A stretch of 64,000 bases of DNA from Allium sativum (GCA_030737875.1 CM060915.1:903332177-903396176); one strand, 5' to 3'; positions 34,509 through 48,175 are shown, numbered from the stretch's first letter. Numbers and translations are program-made. Notes: generated from the letters alone by a model not told the origin.

Positions 34509-37500
34509 TGTAACAACCCCATTTTTAGGGATACTGAATTGAGAAACCACCAATAACTTAGTAATAATGATATTAAACATTTTTCAAAAATTAAAATGGA
34601 AATAAAATGTTATAGATAGAAAAAAAAGTGATGATGATGTATAAAACATTTGTGCACAGTTAATGTGAAGAATTTATGTTTGATTTCTTAAAATTGTTCA
34701 TTTTTATGTTTGTGTTATTTTGAATATTATTAATAATGTTTTATGTTATGTTTCAAGTTATAAAAAAAATAAAAATAAAGGTAAATTTGAAGTTAAAAGA
34801 GGAATTTTGCCTTAATCCTAAAAGAAGAAAAAAAAAGTAATAATAATAAATTTTAAAGATATTTTGTATGAGTCTCTAGAACCATATACCATATATATAT
34901 ACATAAATATAGCATAAATATCTGTATAAAAGACAAAACAACATTTTTATGTTATAAAGAAAAAAAAAGGGGAAGAAATAATTCACAAGATGCATTAACA
35001 AGTCTTTGTTATTAGTTTAAAACGGAAAAAAAAATTGATATGCATTGAATCATTCCAACATAAACTATGCCAATTAAAAATAAGGATAATATTAAATTGC
35101 TGCTTTCTTCCATGTTTTTATGAATAAATTATTGATTGAAAGGAAAAGGGAAATATTTAATTAACATTCTATTCCATGTTCGACAATTGGACCTAATTTG
35201 TTATTAAATCTTTGGCTAGATGGAAGCTTTCTTTTTCACAAACCCTTCTACATTATTTATCTTGTTTCAAATTTATTTTGACTATGTGCCTACTTAAGTT
35301 TAATTAATTATATATGTTCATAAAATGTGTAGATTTGTAAATGTTTGCTAAAAGATGCAGATTTAATCCTTTTTGTTCGAAAAAAAAAATAGAATAATAT
35401 GTGTAACTTTGCAAACATATGTTAAATGAAAGAGAACTAAATTTACAATAAACATATGTATAAATTGCAAAAAAAAAATTTAATAAAGAGGAATTAGGCT
35501 GAATTAGATAAATTAATGAGAATTTGCAACAAATTATAACATGTGTTATAAGTGGAAAAGTAATGGAAATTTCCTTTTGAAATTTAACAAAAGGGACATA
35601 ATTGTAAATAAAATTTAGCAACATCAGATTTTAATAAAAAGGGCTCTAATAACCTAATTTCTAAAACCTAATCCCTCATTCTCCACCTTCATCTCTCATG
35701 GTGGCTACTCTCTTCTTCTTCCTCCTTCACCTCTTATCTCTCATCCTTTTCCCTCTTTCAATTAGCAAACCTTAGAGGCCAAATCACCTCCACCTCCCCT
35801 TCCTCTCTCCTCTCTCCTCTTCTTTTCTTCAAATTTGTGTTCATTGGAATCATCTTTGTAAGATCTGCGCGACGAAATAAATTTGGAGTTCGTCTCAATT
35901 TAACCTTCGGTGAGTAATTCTGATTTAAAAAATAAATAAATTTTAGTTTAGTTATTTCGTTTGCTTATAAATCATGTTATGTATGCTATTGGTGCTGATC
36001 TGTGATGCTGCGATTGATTACTGATTGTTGGACATGTTATATGGTTACCACTCTAGTGGGTGATTTACTTAGATCTGAAACCTTGCTTGGATTATCTGCA
36101 TGTATGTCAATTCAAACCGTTCTAGCTTGAATTCAAAATATGTTTCTCCCTTCTAGATTCATTTTCTGTTATTCAGATCTAAAATTTTTAGGTGTTAAAT
36201 TAAGGTATCATTTTGCCACCGTATGAAAATTTCATTATTTTTAATGTAATTAAAAGCAGGAATTTACACCATAGAAAAATTACATTATTTCTAATGAAAT
36301 TAAAAGTATGAATTCACACCGTATGAAATTTACATTATTTTTAATGTAATTAAAGTATGATATTACACTGTAAAAAGAAATTACCTTTATTTTAACATAA
36401 ATAAGAAAAGTGAGGTTCTATTTTTAAATTAATTAAAGCGGTTAATTAATTATCGTATCTGAGATTTATGAATACACGAATATAACTATGTTTGCGATGT
36501 TTGATGTTGGGATTGTAATCTTATATCTTGTATGATGGTATGACATTGAAATGAACCTTACAATTGTATGATGTTATGACATGAATTGAACCTTACATCT
36601 CACGTTATGTTATGACGTGAATTGAAGCTTACATCTAGCGTTATATTAACATATCAAAATTTACATTTTTATAATGTAAATAAAAGTATGAATTTACCTT
36701 GTAAATGAAACTTACATTTTAAATGCAAGTTAAAGTATGAATTTACCTTGTAAATGAAACTAACATTTTGTATGCGATTAAAAATCACATTTTTAGTTGA
36801 ACTATGTAACATGAATTTTGTATGCAATTAAAAATCATATTTTCATTTGAAACTGTGACATGAATTTTTATAGCAAATAAAAATTACATTTTTATTTGAA
36901 CGTTGACATGAAATTTGATATGCAAATAAAAATTACATTTTTATTTGAAATTACGATATGAAGTTTGTATTGAAAACAAAATTTACATTTTTCAATGTAA
37001 TTAGAAAATGAAATGAGCTATACGAACAAAATTTACATTTTTCAATGTAATTAATGAAATGAGCTATGCGAACAAAATTTACATTTTCCAATATAATAGG
37101 AATATGAAATTGGCTATGCGAACAAAATTACATTTTTTTATTTGTAACCATGATATGAGAATTGGCTATGCGAACAAAATTACATTTTTTTTATGTAACT
37201 ATGAATGGGAATTTGCTATGAGATTAAAATTTACATTTTTCAATGTAACTATGATATGAAATTTGTAATGAGAATAAAATTTACATTTTTTTTTATGTCA
37301 TATTGAAATGCAATGTTGAACTATATTTATATTTTAATATAAATAAAAAGAATTAAAGGATAGAATTTGCATCGTAAGTTAAAGTTACAATTTTATATGT
37401 AATTAGAATGAGATTTTACACCGTAGGATAAAACTACATTTTTATTATGTAATTAAAGGATAAAATTTGCATCGTAAGTTAAAGTTACAATTTTATATGT

Positions 37501-40500
37501 AATTAGAATGAGATTTTACACCGTAGGATAAAACTACATTTTTATTATGTAATTAAAGGATAAAATTTGCATCGTAAGTTAAAGTTACAATTTTATATGT
37601 AATTAGAATGATATTTTACACCGTAGGATAAAATTACATTTTATTATGTAATTAAGGGATGGAATTTTCATTGTAAGTTAAGAGTACATTTTATTATGTA
37701 ATTTAAAAATAGAATGTGCATTGTAAATTAGAAAGGACATTTTAACTTGGAATGTTAATCACATTTTATAGGAGATTTACCATGTAACAAAAAGAATGAA
37801 TTTTTATGTCGTACTTGCAATCAAACAAAAGTATGAACTTGCATAGTAAATAAAATTTAACATTTTTGTTAATGTTAAAAATAAGAATTTACATCGTATG
37901 TCAAATTTAACATTTTTGTTAATGTTAAAAATAAGAATTTGCATCGTATGTCAAATTTAACATTTTTGTTAATGTTAAAACTAAGAATTTACATCGTATG
38001 TCAAATTTAACATTTTTGTTAATGTTAAAAATAAGAATTTACATCGTATGTCAAATTTAACATTTTTGTTAATGTTAAAAATAAGAATTTACATCGTATG
38101 TCAAATTTAACATTTTTGTTAATGTTAAAAATAAGAATTTACATCGTGTGTCAAATTAACATTTTTGTTAATGTTAAAAATAAGAATTTACATGGTATGA
38201 GAAATTAACATTATTCTTGGTGTTAATAATAAGTAATTTACAATGCATGAAAAATTAACATTTTTAATGTTAATTAAATAGTTATTTCATCGTATGTGTA
38301 ATTAACATTTTCAATATTAATATTATGAAAATATACCGTAGGATGTCATTAACCTTTTCAATGTTAATATTATAAATAAAAAGAAATTACATCCTAGGAT
38401 GAGTAACATTTATTTCTAATGTTAATAAAAGAAAATCCACCGTATGCTATTTTACATCATTTTATAATGTAATATAATTGAAATACACCGCATGTTAAGT
38501 TAATATTATTTATAATGTTAATATAAAGAGAATTAACTGTAGGATTAATTTACATTATATTATTATGTAATTATAAAAAGGATTTATACCGTAGAAAATT
38601 TACATCATTTTATTATGTAAATAAAAAGAGAATTGGATCGTAAGATGAGTAACATTATTTTTTAATGTTAATTAAAAAGAAAAATACACCGTAGGAAAAA
38701 GGATTACATTTTAATTTATGTGATACATATAAGAATTTACACCGTAGGTGCAATTTACATTTCTATTTAATGTAAATCAAGTAAGAATGTATCTAGAGTG
38801 GAAATTTGCATTTTTGTAAATTGAATAAGAATGGTGATAAAAATGAAAGTTCACATTTATTTGATATAAATAAAAATAGGAATGAAAATTACATCGTAAA
38901 ATAAAATTACATTTTTGATGTGATTGCAATTAAGGATGCACATAAAAGAGAAAATGAATATTTAATATGAATAGAATTATAATATGGTGGAAAGATGAAA
39001 ATAAATCAATTGAACGATGTATTATAATTTACATTTTAATGTAAATTATAATAATATAATAAAAATAAAGTAAGAGGAATGATTCATCGCCTAATTATAA
39101 GTTGCATTTTCATGTAAGTAAAGAAGAGAAAAGATAAGAGAATGAAAATGTAAATAAGAATAAGAATTAACGATTTATTTATTTATTTATATATAATAAT
39201 TAAAATAAGAATGAATTGTTAATAAAAATATTATTAACGAATAAGAAGGATTTTCAAAATATATATATATGTATATATATACGAGGATTGTTTGGGAAGT
39301 CCGAGATATTCTCATCCCAAATTAATCCAGCGGCGTTAAAGATCGAAGTAAGAAGACGACGTATGAAGACCGTAAATCTTCCCTCGAATGGACAGCGATC
39401 GAGATCCTGAATTGACTTGCTACCAATTCATGGGTCAAGGTCATTGCCCAGACGTACGCGTTGATTTCACGGATTTGACTTTCGTTCAGACCAAGAGCAT
39501 AAGTTTAAATGGATGGTGTGTCTGACATCGTACTTCGTTATATATCATATTGTTGATTTTCTGTTAATATATAAATGTTGGTGGTGAAGAATTTATTCTT
39601 TACTTAACACCCATTTATGTATTGATGGATAAGCAATGGTATGGTATGGAGTGACAGTGTGGCATACTAAGATGCAATGATCAGGGTTTCTTGTTGAAAA
39701 GCAGAACCTTGTGGTGACGATCAAAGCACTGCTTGAATAAGCAGAGCTTTGTGTATTACGTAACCTCACGAGCCTCACAAACCGGTGGAGTCTAAAACGG
39801 GCGAAGGGAACGCAGGGAAAGTAGCACGTTTCTTTCTAGCTAGAAGTTGTGTTTGGGTTTTATCACGGCCTGGCATTTTACTTATGTGGATGATGGAATG
39901 AGGCGCCTCGGATATTAGGTCCTATAGGACCGGGGAACGTGTGCTTAGGAATTGCCAATCCTCAAAGCTGTATGTGAGGACCGGCCCTGCCATTTCCAAG
40001 GGTTCTCCGCGGGGAATCCTGAGGCATTAGCTAGAATGTCTCGAATCGGTAAGGAGCTCCGCTCTAGCCTTGACTCATGATGGAAACCAAAATTCAAATA
40101 CAAACCGACGAATTTGATTGTATTACTAGTACGGAGGCATAGTATATGGTACCTATGCTTCCTAAGATTAATACATTTACTTTGAAATGATTTCATATAC
40201 ACTAATAATAATAATATTAGATGCGTATTTGCCGTATTTAGCATGTTTAATCACCATAAGGTAAAACCCTATCCTCTGGAGTGCGTTGCATTGTGTGATG
40301 GGACTTGGGTCTTATGGTGATTCCATTTTTTCCAAAAAGCATTGCGTTGTTTACGATGTACTTATTTATTTGTTATGACACTTTAAACTATGCACGACAA
40401 TCCATTAGAGTAAACCCGTTCCGCGTTAGCGGCGTGGTCTTTTGGATTTGCCTTATTTCTGGTAGTTATTTTTAGTTAAGAATTCTCACACCAGTCCCAC

Positions 40501-40933
40501 GACTGACCCATAGTTTGTTTCACCTTTTTGCAAACTTGGGTGCCCTCTCTTATACACGGGCAGCCAAGTAGACAAGTTCATTCTTTGCTTGGAATTTTTC
40601 TTTGGAGCCGCTTATCATTTTTCTTGGATTTGCTTTTGTGGAGAGGTGATGACTTGGAGCTTGAAGACATTCATCTTTTGTTTCTATGGCATCTTTTCTT
40701 TCTTTTTAGACATCAAACTTATTTCTTTTCTGCAAAACTTGTTGTAATAGCTTAGTTTTTGTGACTGTGGATTTTCTGTGATTGATGACATTATATTTTT
40801 CCGCTGCTATAATGTTATTACTCTATGAATTTCCTTTGCTATATTGTATCTGTGTTCTGTTTTATTGTATTTATGTTGTATTCCAAAAATGATTACTCCT
40901 ACTTTCATTCCGTGGAAGTTTGGGGTCATCACA
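34509..40933 (+). repeat. 5' LTR of E (6425 bp)
   Basis: TGTAACAACCCC...GGGTCATCACA. A CT-rich leader (35670-35860) with a 25-codon hydrophobic reading frame from ATG 35698, a donor-like CGGTGAGTAA (35910), the hairpin array (about 36200-39060), conserved CCAGTCCCACGACTGACCC (near 40491-40509) and an acceptor-like CGGGCAG (40563). Confidence 0.93.
36200..39060 (+). repeat. Hairpin repeat array in 5' LTR of E
   Basis: Nearly 3 kb of degenerate units, about 45-60 bp each, built as spacer (ATTTACACCGTAGGA-like) plus a palindrome (TTACATT...AATGTAA). A near-perfect run of 50 bp units lies at about 37860-38170, with TTAACATT/AATGTTAA stems. Palindrome type switches along the array from ACATT/AATGT to TAACATT/AATGTTA. 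Apparent proteins here are repeats read through. Confidence 0.9.
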
Positions 40934-41344
40934 GTTGGTATCAGAGCTTTGGTTTACAAAGCGGAATATAACATATTTATGATAATTCGTTTACATAGAA
41001 TCACCATATTCTATGGAGAACATTTCATGAGATACATAATAGCCAGTCACTTTCGTCATCTTTTCATTCATCCTTCGATCTTTCCTATTTCTTAGAATCA
41101 CCATTACAGTTGTTCTGACTCTTCCCTTGATCGTACAGAACTAACTAAAAATGGGTACTCGTGCCGCAAGAACTAGTAGAGCTAGAGCAAGGAGGCAAAA
41201 TACTACTGGAACTGAGGAGCTTTACTTCCAGCAGCACGGTTAGGAAATTAGAAATTAAAAAATTTTACGTTCTCTATGCTTGTTCCTACTCTTCTATTTT
41301 TCCTTTTCCTTTTCGAAGACGAAAAGATCTTAAGTGGGGGAGAT
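40934..41344 (+). other. Interior of element E: primer site, gag stub, polypurine tract
   Basis: TGGTATCAGAGC at 40936-40947 is the initiator tRNA-Met primer site. An ATG at 41151 opens 30 codons (MGTRAARTSRARARRQ, basic) to a TAG, which looks like the first residues of a gag; next come about 100 bp of 3' sequence and the purine tract TAAGTGGGGGAGAT (41331-41344). No other coding exists, so nearly all of gag-pol was deleted before the element spread. Confidence 0.88.
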
Positions 41345-44300
41345 TGTAACAACCCCATTTTTAGGGATACTGAATTGAGAAACCACCAATAACTTAGTAA
41401 TAATGATATTAAACATTTTTCAAAAATTAAAATGGAAATAAAATGTTATAGATGGAAAAAAAGTGATGATGATGTATAAAACATTTGTGCACAGTTAATG
41501 TGAAGAATTTATGTTTGATTTCTTAAAATTGTTCATTTTTATGTTTGTGTTATTTTGAATATTATTAATAATGTTTTATGTTATGTTTCAAGTTATAAAA
41601 AAAAGGTAAATTTGAAGTTAAAAGAGGAATTTTGCCTTAATCCTAAAAGAAGAAAAAAAAGTAATAATAATAAATTTTAAAGATATTTTGTATGAGTTTC
41701 TAGAACCATATACCATATATATATACATAAATATAGCATAAATATCTGTATAAAAGACAAAACAACATTTTTATGTTATAAAGAAAAAAAAAGGGGAAGA
41801 AATAATTCACAAGATGCATTAACAAGTCTTTGTTATTAGTTTAAAACGGAAAAAAAAAATTGATATGCATTAAATCATTCCAACATAAACTATGCCAATT
41901 AAAAATAAGGATAATATTAAATTGTTGCTTTATTCCATGTTTTTATGAATAAATTATTGATTGAAAGGAAAAGGGAAATATTTAATTAACATTCTATTCC
42001 ATGTTCGACAATTGGACCTAATTTGTTATTAAATCTTTGGCTAGATGGAAGCTTTCTTTTTCACAAGCCCTTCTACATTATTTATCTTGTTTCAAATTTA
42101 TTTTGACTATGTGCCTACTTAAGTTTAATTAATTATATATGTTCATAAAATGTCTAGATTTGTAAATGTTTGCTAAAAGATGCAGATTTAATCCTTTTTG
42201 TTCGAAAAAAAAATAGAATAATAAGTGTAACTTTGCAAACATATGTTAAATGAAAGAGAACTAAATTTACAATAAACATATGTATAAATTGCAAAAAAAA
42301 AAAGTAATAAAGAGGAATTAGGCTGAATTAGATAAATTAATGAGAATTTGCAATAAATTATAACATGTGTTATAAGTGGAAAAGTAATGGAAATTTCCTT
42401 TTGAAATTTAACAAAAGGGACATAATTTGTAAATAAAATTTAGCAACATCAGATTTTAATAAAAAGGGCTCTAATAACCTAATTTCTAAAACCTAATCCC
42501 TCATTCTCCACCTTCATCTCTCATGGTGGCTACTCTCTTCTTCTTCCTCCTTCACCTCTTATCTCTCATCCTTTTCCCTCTTTCAATTAGCAAACCTTAG
42601 AGGCCAAATCACCTCCACCTCCCCTTCCTCTCTCCTCTCTCCTCTTCTTTTCTTCAAATTTGTGTTCATTGGAATCATCTTTGTAAGATCTGCGCGACGA
42701 AATAAATTTGGAGTTCGTCTCAATTTAACCTTCGGTGAGTAATTCTGATTTAAAAAATAAATAAATTTTAGTTTAGTTATTTCGTTTGCTTATAAATCAT
42801 GTTATGTATGCTATTGGTGCTGTTCTGTGATGCTGCGATTGATTACTGATTGTTGGACATGTTATATGGTTACCACTCTAGTGGGTGATTTATTTAGATC
42901 TGAAACCTTGCTTGGATTATCTGCATGTATGTCAATTCAAACCGTTCTAGCTTGAATTCAAAATATGTTTCTCCCTTCTAGATTCATTTTCTGTTATTCA
43001 GATCTAAAATTTTTAGGTGTTAAATTAAGGTATCATTTTGCCACCGTATGAAAATTTCATTATTTTTAATGTAATTAAAAGCAGGAATTTACACCATAGA
43101 AAAATTACATTATTTCTAATGAAATTAAAAGTATGAATTCACACCGTATGAAATTTACATTATTTTTAATGTAATTAAAGTATGATATTACACTGTAAAA
43201 AGAAATTACCTTTATTTTAACATAAATAAGAAAAGTGAGATTCTATTTTTAAATTAATTAAAGCGGTTAATTAATTATCGTATCTGAGATTTATGAATAC
43301 ACGAATATAACTATGAATTTACCTTGTAAATGAAACTTACATTTTGTATGCGATTAAAAATCACATTTTTAGTTGAACTATGTAACATGAATTTTGTATG
43401 CAATTAAAAATCATATTTTCATTTGAAACCATGACATGAATTTTGATAGCAAATAAAAATTACATTTTTATTTGAACGTTGACATGAAATTTGATATGCA
43501 AATAAAAATTACATTTTTATTTGAAATTACGATATGAAGTTAGTATTGAAAACAAAATTTATATTTTTTAATGTAATTAGAAAATGAAATGAGCTATGCG
43601 AACAAAATTTACATTTTTCAATGTAATTAATGAAATGAGCTATGCGAACAAAATTTACATTTTCCAATATAATAGGAATATGAAATTGGCTATGCGAACA
43701 AAATTACATTTTTTTATTTGTAACCATGATATGAGAATTGGCTATGCGAACAAAATTACATTTTTTTTATGTAACTATGAATGGGAATTTGCTATGAGAT
43801 TAAAATTTACATTTTTCAATGTAACTATGATATGAAATTTGCAATGAGAATAAAATTTACATTTTTTTTATGTCATATTGAAATGCAATGTTGAACTATA
43901 TTTATATTTTAATATAAATAAAAAGAATTAAAGGATAGAATTTGCATCGTAAGTTAAAGTTACAATTTTATATGTAATTAGAATGAGAATTTACACCGTA
44001 GGATAAAACTACATTTTTATTATGTAATTAAAGGATAAAAATTGCATCGTAAGTTAAAGTTACAATTTTATATGTAATTAGAATGAGATTTTACACCGTA
44101 GGATAAAACTACATTTTTATTATGTAATTAAAGGATAAAATTTGCATCGTAAGTTAAAGTTACAATTTTATATGTAATTAGAATGATATTTTACACCGTA
44201 GGATAAAATTACATTTTATTATGTAATTAAGGGATGGAATTTTCATTGTAAGTTAAGAGTACATTTTATTATGTAATTTAAAAATAGAATGTGCATTGTA

Positions 44301-47300
44301 AATTAGAAAGGACATTTTAACTTGGAATGTTAATCACATTTTATAGGAGATTTACCATGTAACAAAAAGAATGAATTTTTATGTCGTACTTGCAATCAAA
44401 CAAAAGTATGAACTTGCATAGTAAATAAAATTTAACATTTTTGTTAATGTTAAAAATAAGAATTTACATCGTATGTCAAATTTAACATTTTTGTTAATGT
44501 TAAAAATAAGAATTTGCATCGTATGTCAAATTTAACATTTTTGTTAATGTTAAAACTAAGAATTTACATCGTATGTCAAATTTAACATTTTTGTTAATGT
44601 TAAAAATAAGAATTTACATCGTATGTCAAATTTAACATTTTTGTTAATGTTAAAAATAAGAATTTACATCGTATGTCAAATTTAACATTTTTGTTAATGT
44701 TAAAAATAAGAATTTACATCGTGTGTCAAATTAACATTTTTGTTAATGTTAAAAATAAGAATTTACATGGTATGAGAAATTAACATTATTCTTGGTGTTA
44801 ATAATAAGTAATTTACAATGCATGAAAAATTAACATTTTTAATGTTAATTAAATAGTTATTTCATCGTATGTGTAATTAACATTTTCAATATTAATATTA
44901 TGAAAATATACCGTAGGATGTCATTAACCTTTTCAATGTTAATATTATAAATAAAAAGAAATTACATCCTAGGATGAGTAACATTTATTTCTAATGTTAA
45001 TAAAAGAAAATCCACCGTATGCTATTTTACATCATTTTATAATGTAATATAATTGAAATACACCGCATGTTAAGTTAACATTATTTATAATGTTAATATA
45101 AAGAGAATTAACTGTAGGATTAATTTACATTATATTATTATGTAATTATAAAAAGGATTTATACCGTAGAAAATTTACATCATTTTATTATGTAAATAAA
45201 AAGAGAATTGGATCGTAAGATGAGTAACATTATTTTTTAATGTTAATTAAAAAGAAAAATACACCGTAGGAAAAAGGATTACATTTTAATTTATGTGATA
45301 TATATAAGAATTTACACCGTAGGTGCAATTTACATTTCTATTTAATGTAAATCAAGTAAGAATGTATCTAGAGTGGAAATTTGCATTTTTGTAAATTGAA
45401 TAAGAATGGTGATAAAAATGAAAGTTCACATTTATTTGATATAAATAAAAATAGGAATGAAAATTACATCGTAAAGTAAAATTACATTTTTGATGTGATT
45501 GCAATTAAGGATGCACTTAAAAGAGAAAATGAATATTTAATATGAATAGAATTATAATATGGTGGAAAGATGAAAATAAATCAATTGAACGATGTTTTAT
45601 AATTTACATTTTAATGTAAATTATAATAATATAATAAAAATAAAGTAAGAGGAATGATTCATCGCCTAATTATAAGTTGCATTTTCATGTAAGTAAAGAA
45701 GAGAAAAGATAAGAGAATGAAAATGTAAATAAGAATAAGAATTAACGATTTAGTTATTTATTTATATATAATAATTAAAATAAGAATGAATTGTTAATAA
45801 AAATATTATTAACGAATAAGAAGGATTTTCAAAATATATATATGTATATATATACGAGGATTGTTTGGGAAGTCCGAGATATTCTCATCCCAAATTAATC
45901 CAGCGGCGTTAAAGATCGAAGTAAGAAGACGACGTATGAAGACCGTAAATCTTCCCTCGAATGGACAGCGATCGAGATCCTGAATTGACTTGCTACCAAT
46001 TCATGGGTCAAGGTCATTGCCCAGACGTACGCGTTGATTTCACGGATTTGACTTTCGTTCAGACCCAGAGCATAAGTTTAAATGGATGGTGTGTCTGACA
46101 TCGTACTTCGTTATATATCATATTGTTGATTTTCTGTTAATATATAAATGTTGGTGGTGAAGAATTTATTCTTTACTTAACACCCATTTATGTATTGATG
46201 GATAAGCAATGGTATGGTATGGAGTGACAGTGTGGCATACTAAGATGCAATGATCAGGGTTTCTTGTTGAAAAGCAAAACCTTGTGGTGACGATCAAAGC
46301 ACTGCTTGAATAAGCAGAGCTTTGTGTATTACGTAACCTCACGAGCCTCACAAACCGGTGGAGTCTAAAACGGGCGAAGGGAACGCAGGGAAAGTAGCAC
46401 GTTTCTTTCTAGCTAGAAGTGGTGTTCGGATATTAGGTCCTATAGGACCGGGGAACGTGTGCTCAGGAATTGCCATTCCTCAAAGCTGTATGTGAGGACC
46501 GGCCCTGCCATTTCCAAGGGTTCTCCGCGGGGAATCCTGAGGCATTAGCTAGAATGTCTCGAATCGGTAAGGAGCTCCGCTCTAGCCTTGACTCATGATG
46601 GAAACCAAAATCCAAATACGAACCGACGAATTTGATTGTATTACTAGTACGGAGGCATAGTATATGGTACCTATGCTTCCTAAGATTAATACATTTACTT
46701 TGAAATGCTTTCATATACACTAATAATAATATTAGATGCGTATTTGCCGTATTTAGCATGTTTAATCACCATAAGGTAAAACCCTATCCTCTGGAGTGCG
46801 TTGCATTGTGTGATGGGACTTGGGTCTTATGGTGATTCCAATTTTTCCAAAAAGCATTGCGTTGTTTACGATGTACTTATTTATTTGTTATAACACTTTA
46901 AACTATGCACGACAATCTATTAGAGTAAACCCGTTCCGCGTTAGCGGCGTGGTCTTTTGGATTTGCCTTATTTCTGGTAGTTATTTTTAGTTAAGAATTC
47001 TCACACCAGTCCCACGACTGACCCATAGTTTGTTTCACCTTTTTGCAAACTTGGGTGCCCTCTCTTATACACGGGCAGCCAAGTAGACAGATTCATTCTT
47101 TGCTTGGAATTTTTCTTTGGAGCCGCTTATCATTTTTCTTGGATTTGCTTTTGTGGAGAGGTGATGACTTGGAGCTTGAAGACATTCATCTTTTGTTTCT
47201 ATGGCATCTTTTCTTTCTTTTTAGACATCAAACTTATTTCTTTTCTGCAAAACTTGTTGTAATAGCTTAGTTTTTGTGACTGTGGATTTTCTGTGATTGA

Positions 47301-47448
47301 TGACATTATATTTTTCCGCTGCTATAATGTTATTACTCTATGAATTTCCTTTGCTATATTGTATCTGTGTTCTGTTTTATTGTATTTATGTTGTATTCCA
47401 AAAATGATTACTTCTACTTTCATTCCGTGGAAGTTTGGGGTCATCACA
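41345..47448 (+). repeat. 3' LTR of E (6104 bp)
   Basis: A near-identical copy of 34509-40933. It lacks about 250 bp matching 36490-36740 (within repeats) and about 50 bp matching 39850-39905. The hairpin array recurs at about 43030-45620. It ends GGGTCATCACA, followed by the target duplication AATAG. Confidence 0.93.
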
Positions 47449-47967
47449 AATAGGCTATGTGATTAGATGCTATATTGGACATTTTGGTGAATATACAACA
47501 TGCTAGTTTTGTGTTTGACATTATGCCAAGTTAAACATGTTTAAACACAAGTTTGTATTAGCCTGAACTATGTCATTTCATATGTCACCTACTTAGTTAT
47601 ACTTTGATTTGAATGCAAGTTCACATGACCCATCATTTATGTTAGTATCGCTAAATTGCAAGTTCATGCGCCACACACCCTTATATGTAGTAAAATATTA
47701 CATGTTCTTGATTTCCCCTTTTCTTACGCTTATAAATTGGGCTGAATTGTGTCGAGTCCAACATTTGTTATAACGTTGCGAACGTATAAACGGGGGTAAT
47801 AACGTTGGGTGTAAAACATTGAAAATATATGTTGGCATGTTTGGCACATGCCAACGACAATGACATTTAAAGCGGTATGAATTGTTATACCCAAGAAATA
47901 AAAGATATGACATTTACATATATAATTGAGAAGTAATAAAATATGTAAATTTAGAAAACACGATATG

Positions 47968-48065
47968 CTTAACCCGAGGTTGGATTGAGTTGTGATGTAA
48001 ACCTACCCGGAACCGCCCGGCTGTCCAGTAGTCACAACAATACCTATCCAATGTGGGTGGTTAAG
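47968..48065 (+). other. Stem module 1 in LTR of D
   Basis: Nested pairs: CTTAACC 47968/GGTTAAG 48059, TTGGAT 47980/ATCCAA 48046, GTTGTGA 47989/TCACAAC 48032, CCGG 48007/CCGG 48017. All are perfect. The copy in the 3' LTR begins near 62740 and keeps every pair. Confidence 0.78.
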
Positions 48066-48080
48066 CATTGAGCCCAATAA

Positions 48081-48175
48081 TGACCCGAGGTTAGACTGAG
48101 CTACGGTGTAAACCTACCCGGAACCGACCGGCATATCCAGTAACCGTAGCCATACCTGTCTAATGTGAGTGGTCA
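48081..48175 (+). other. Stem module 2 in LTR of D
   Basis: Nested pairs: TGACC 48081/GGTCA 48171, TTAGAC 48091/GTCTAA 48158, GCTACGGT 48100/ACCGTAGC 48143, CCGG 48118/CCGG 48128. Loop sequences match module 1 but three of the four stems differ. In the 3' LTR (62865-62937) the stems read TTGGAC/GTCTAA and GCTACGGT/ACTGTAGC, each with one G-U pair in sense RNA. Confidence 0.78.

Larger units (their letters stand above)
34509..47448 (+). mobile_element. Element E: LARD-like non-autonomous element with giant LTRs
   Basis: Two LTRs of 6425 and 6104 bp flank an interior of only 411 bp with a tRNA-Met primer site and a polypurine tract. AATAG at 34504-34508 and 47449-47453 is the target duplication in the LTR of D. 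With no pol it depended on enzymes made elsewhere; shared primer site, gypsy-like 3' end (TTCGAAGACGAAAAG before the purine tract) and branch motif point to a Tekay-like helper. LTRs are nearly identical apart from two deletions, so it is fairly young. Confidence 0.93.

Noticed and set aside
37059..37259. Open frame encoding a repetitive YANKI/AMRTK peptide in E (also at 43596-43835)
   Set aside because: It is a read-through of the hairpin array; phase follows the repeat unit, and there is no conserved start context or domain.
37860..38170. Regular 50 bp repeats resembling a CRISPR array
   Set aside because: The units are contiguous tandem repeats without unique spacers, in a plant retrotransposon LTR.
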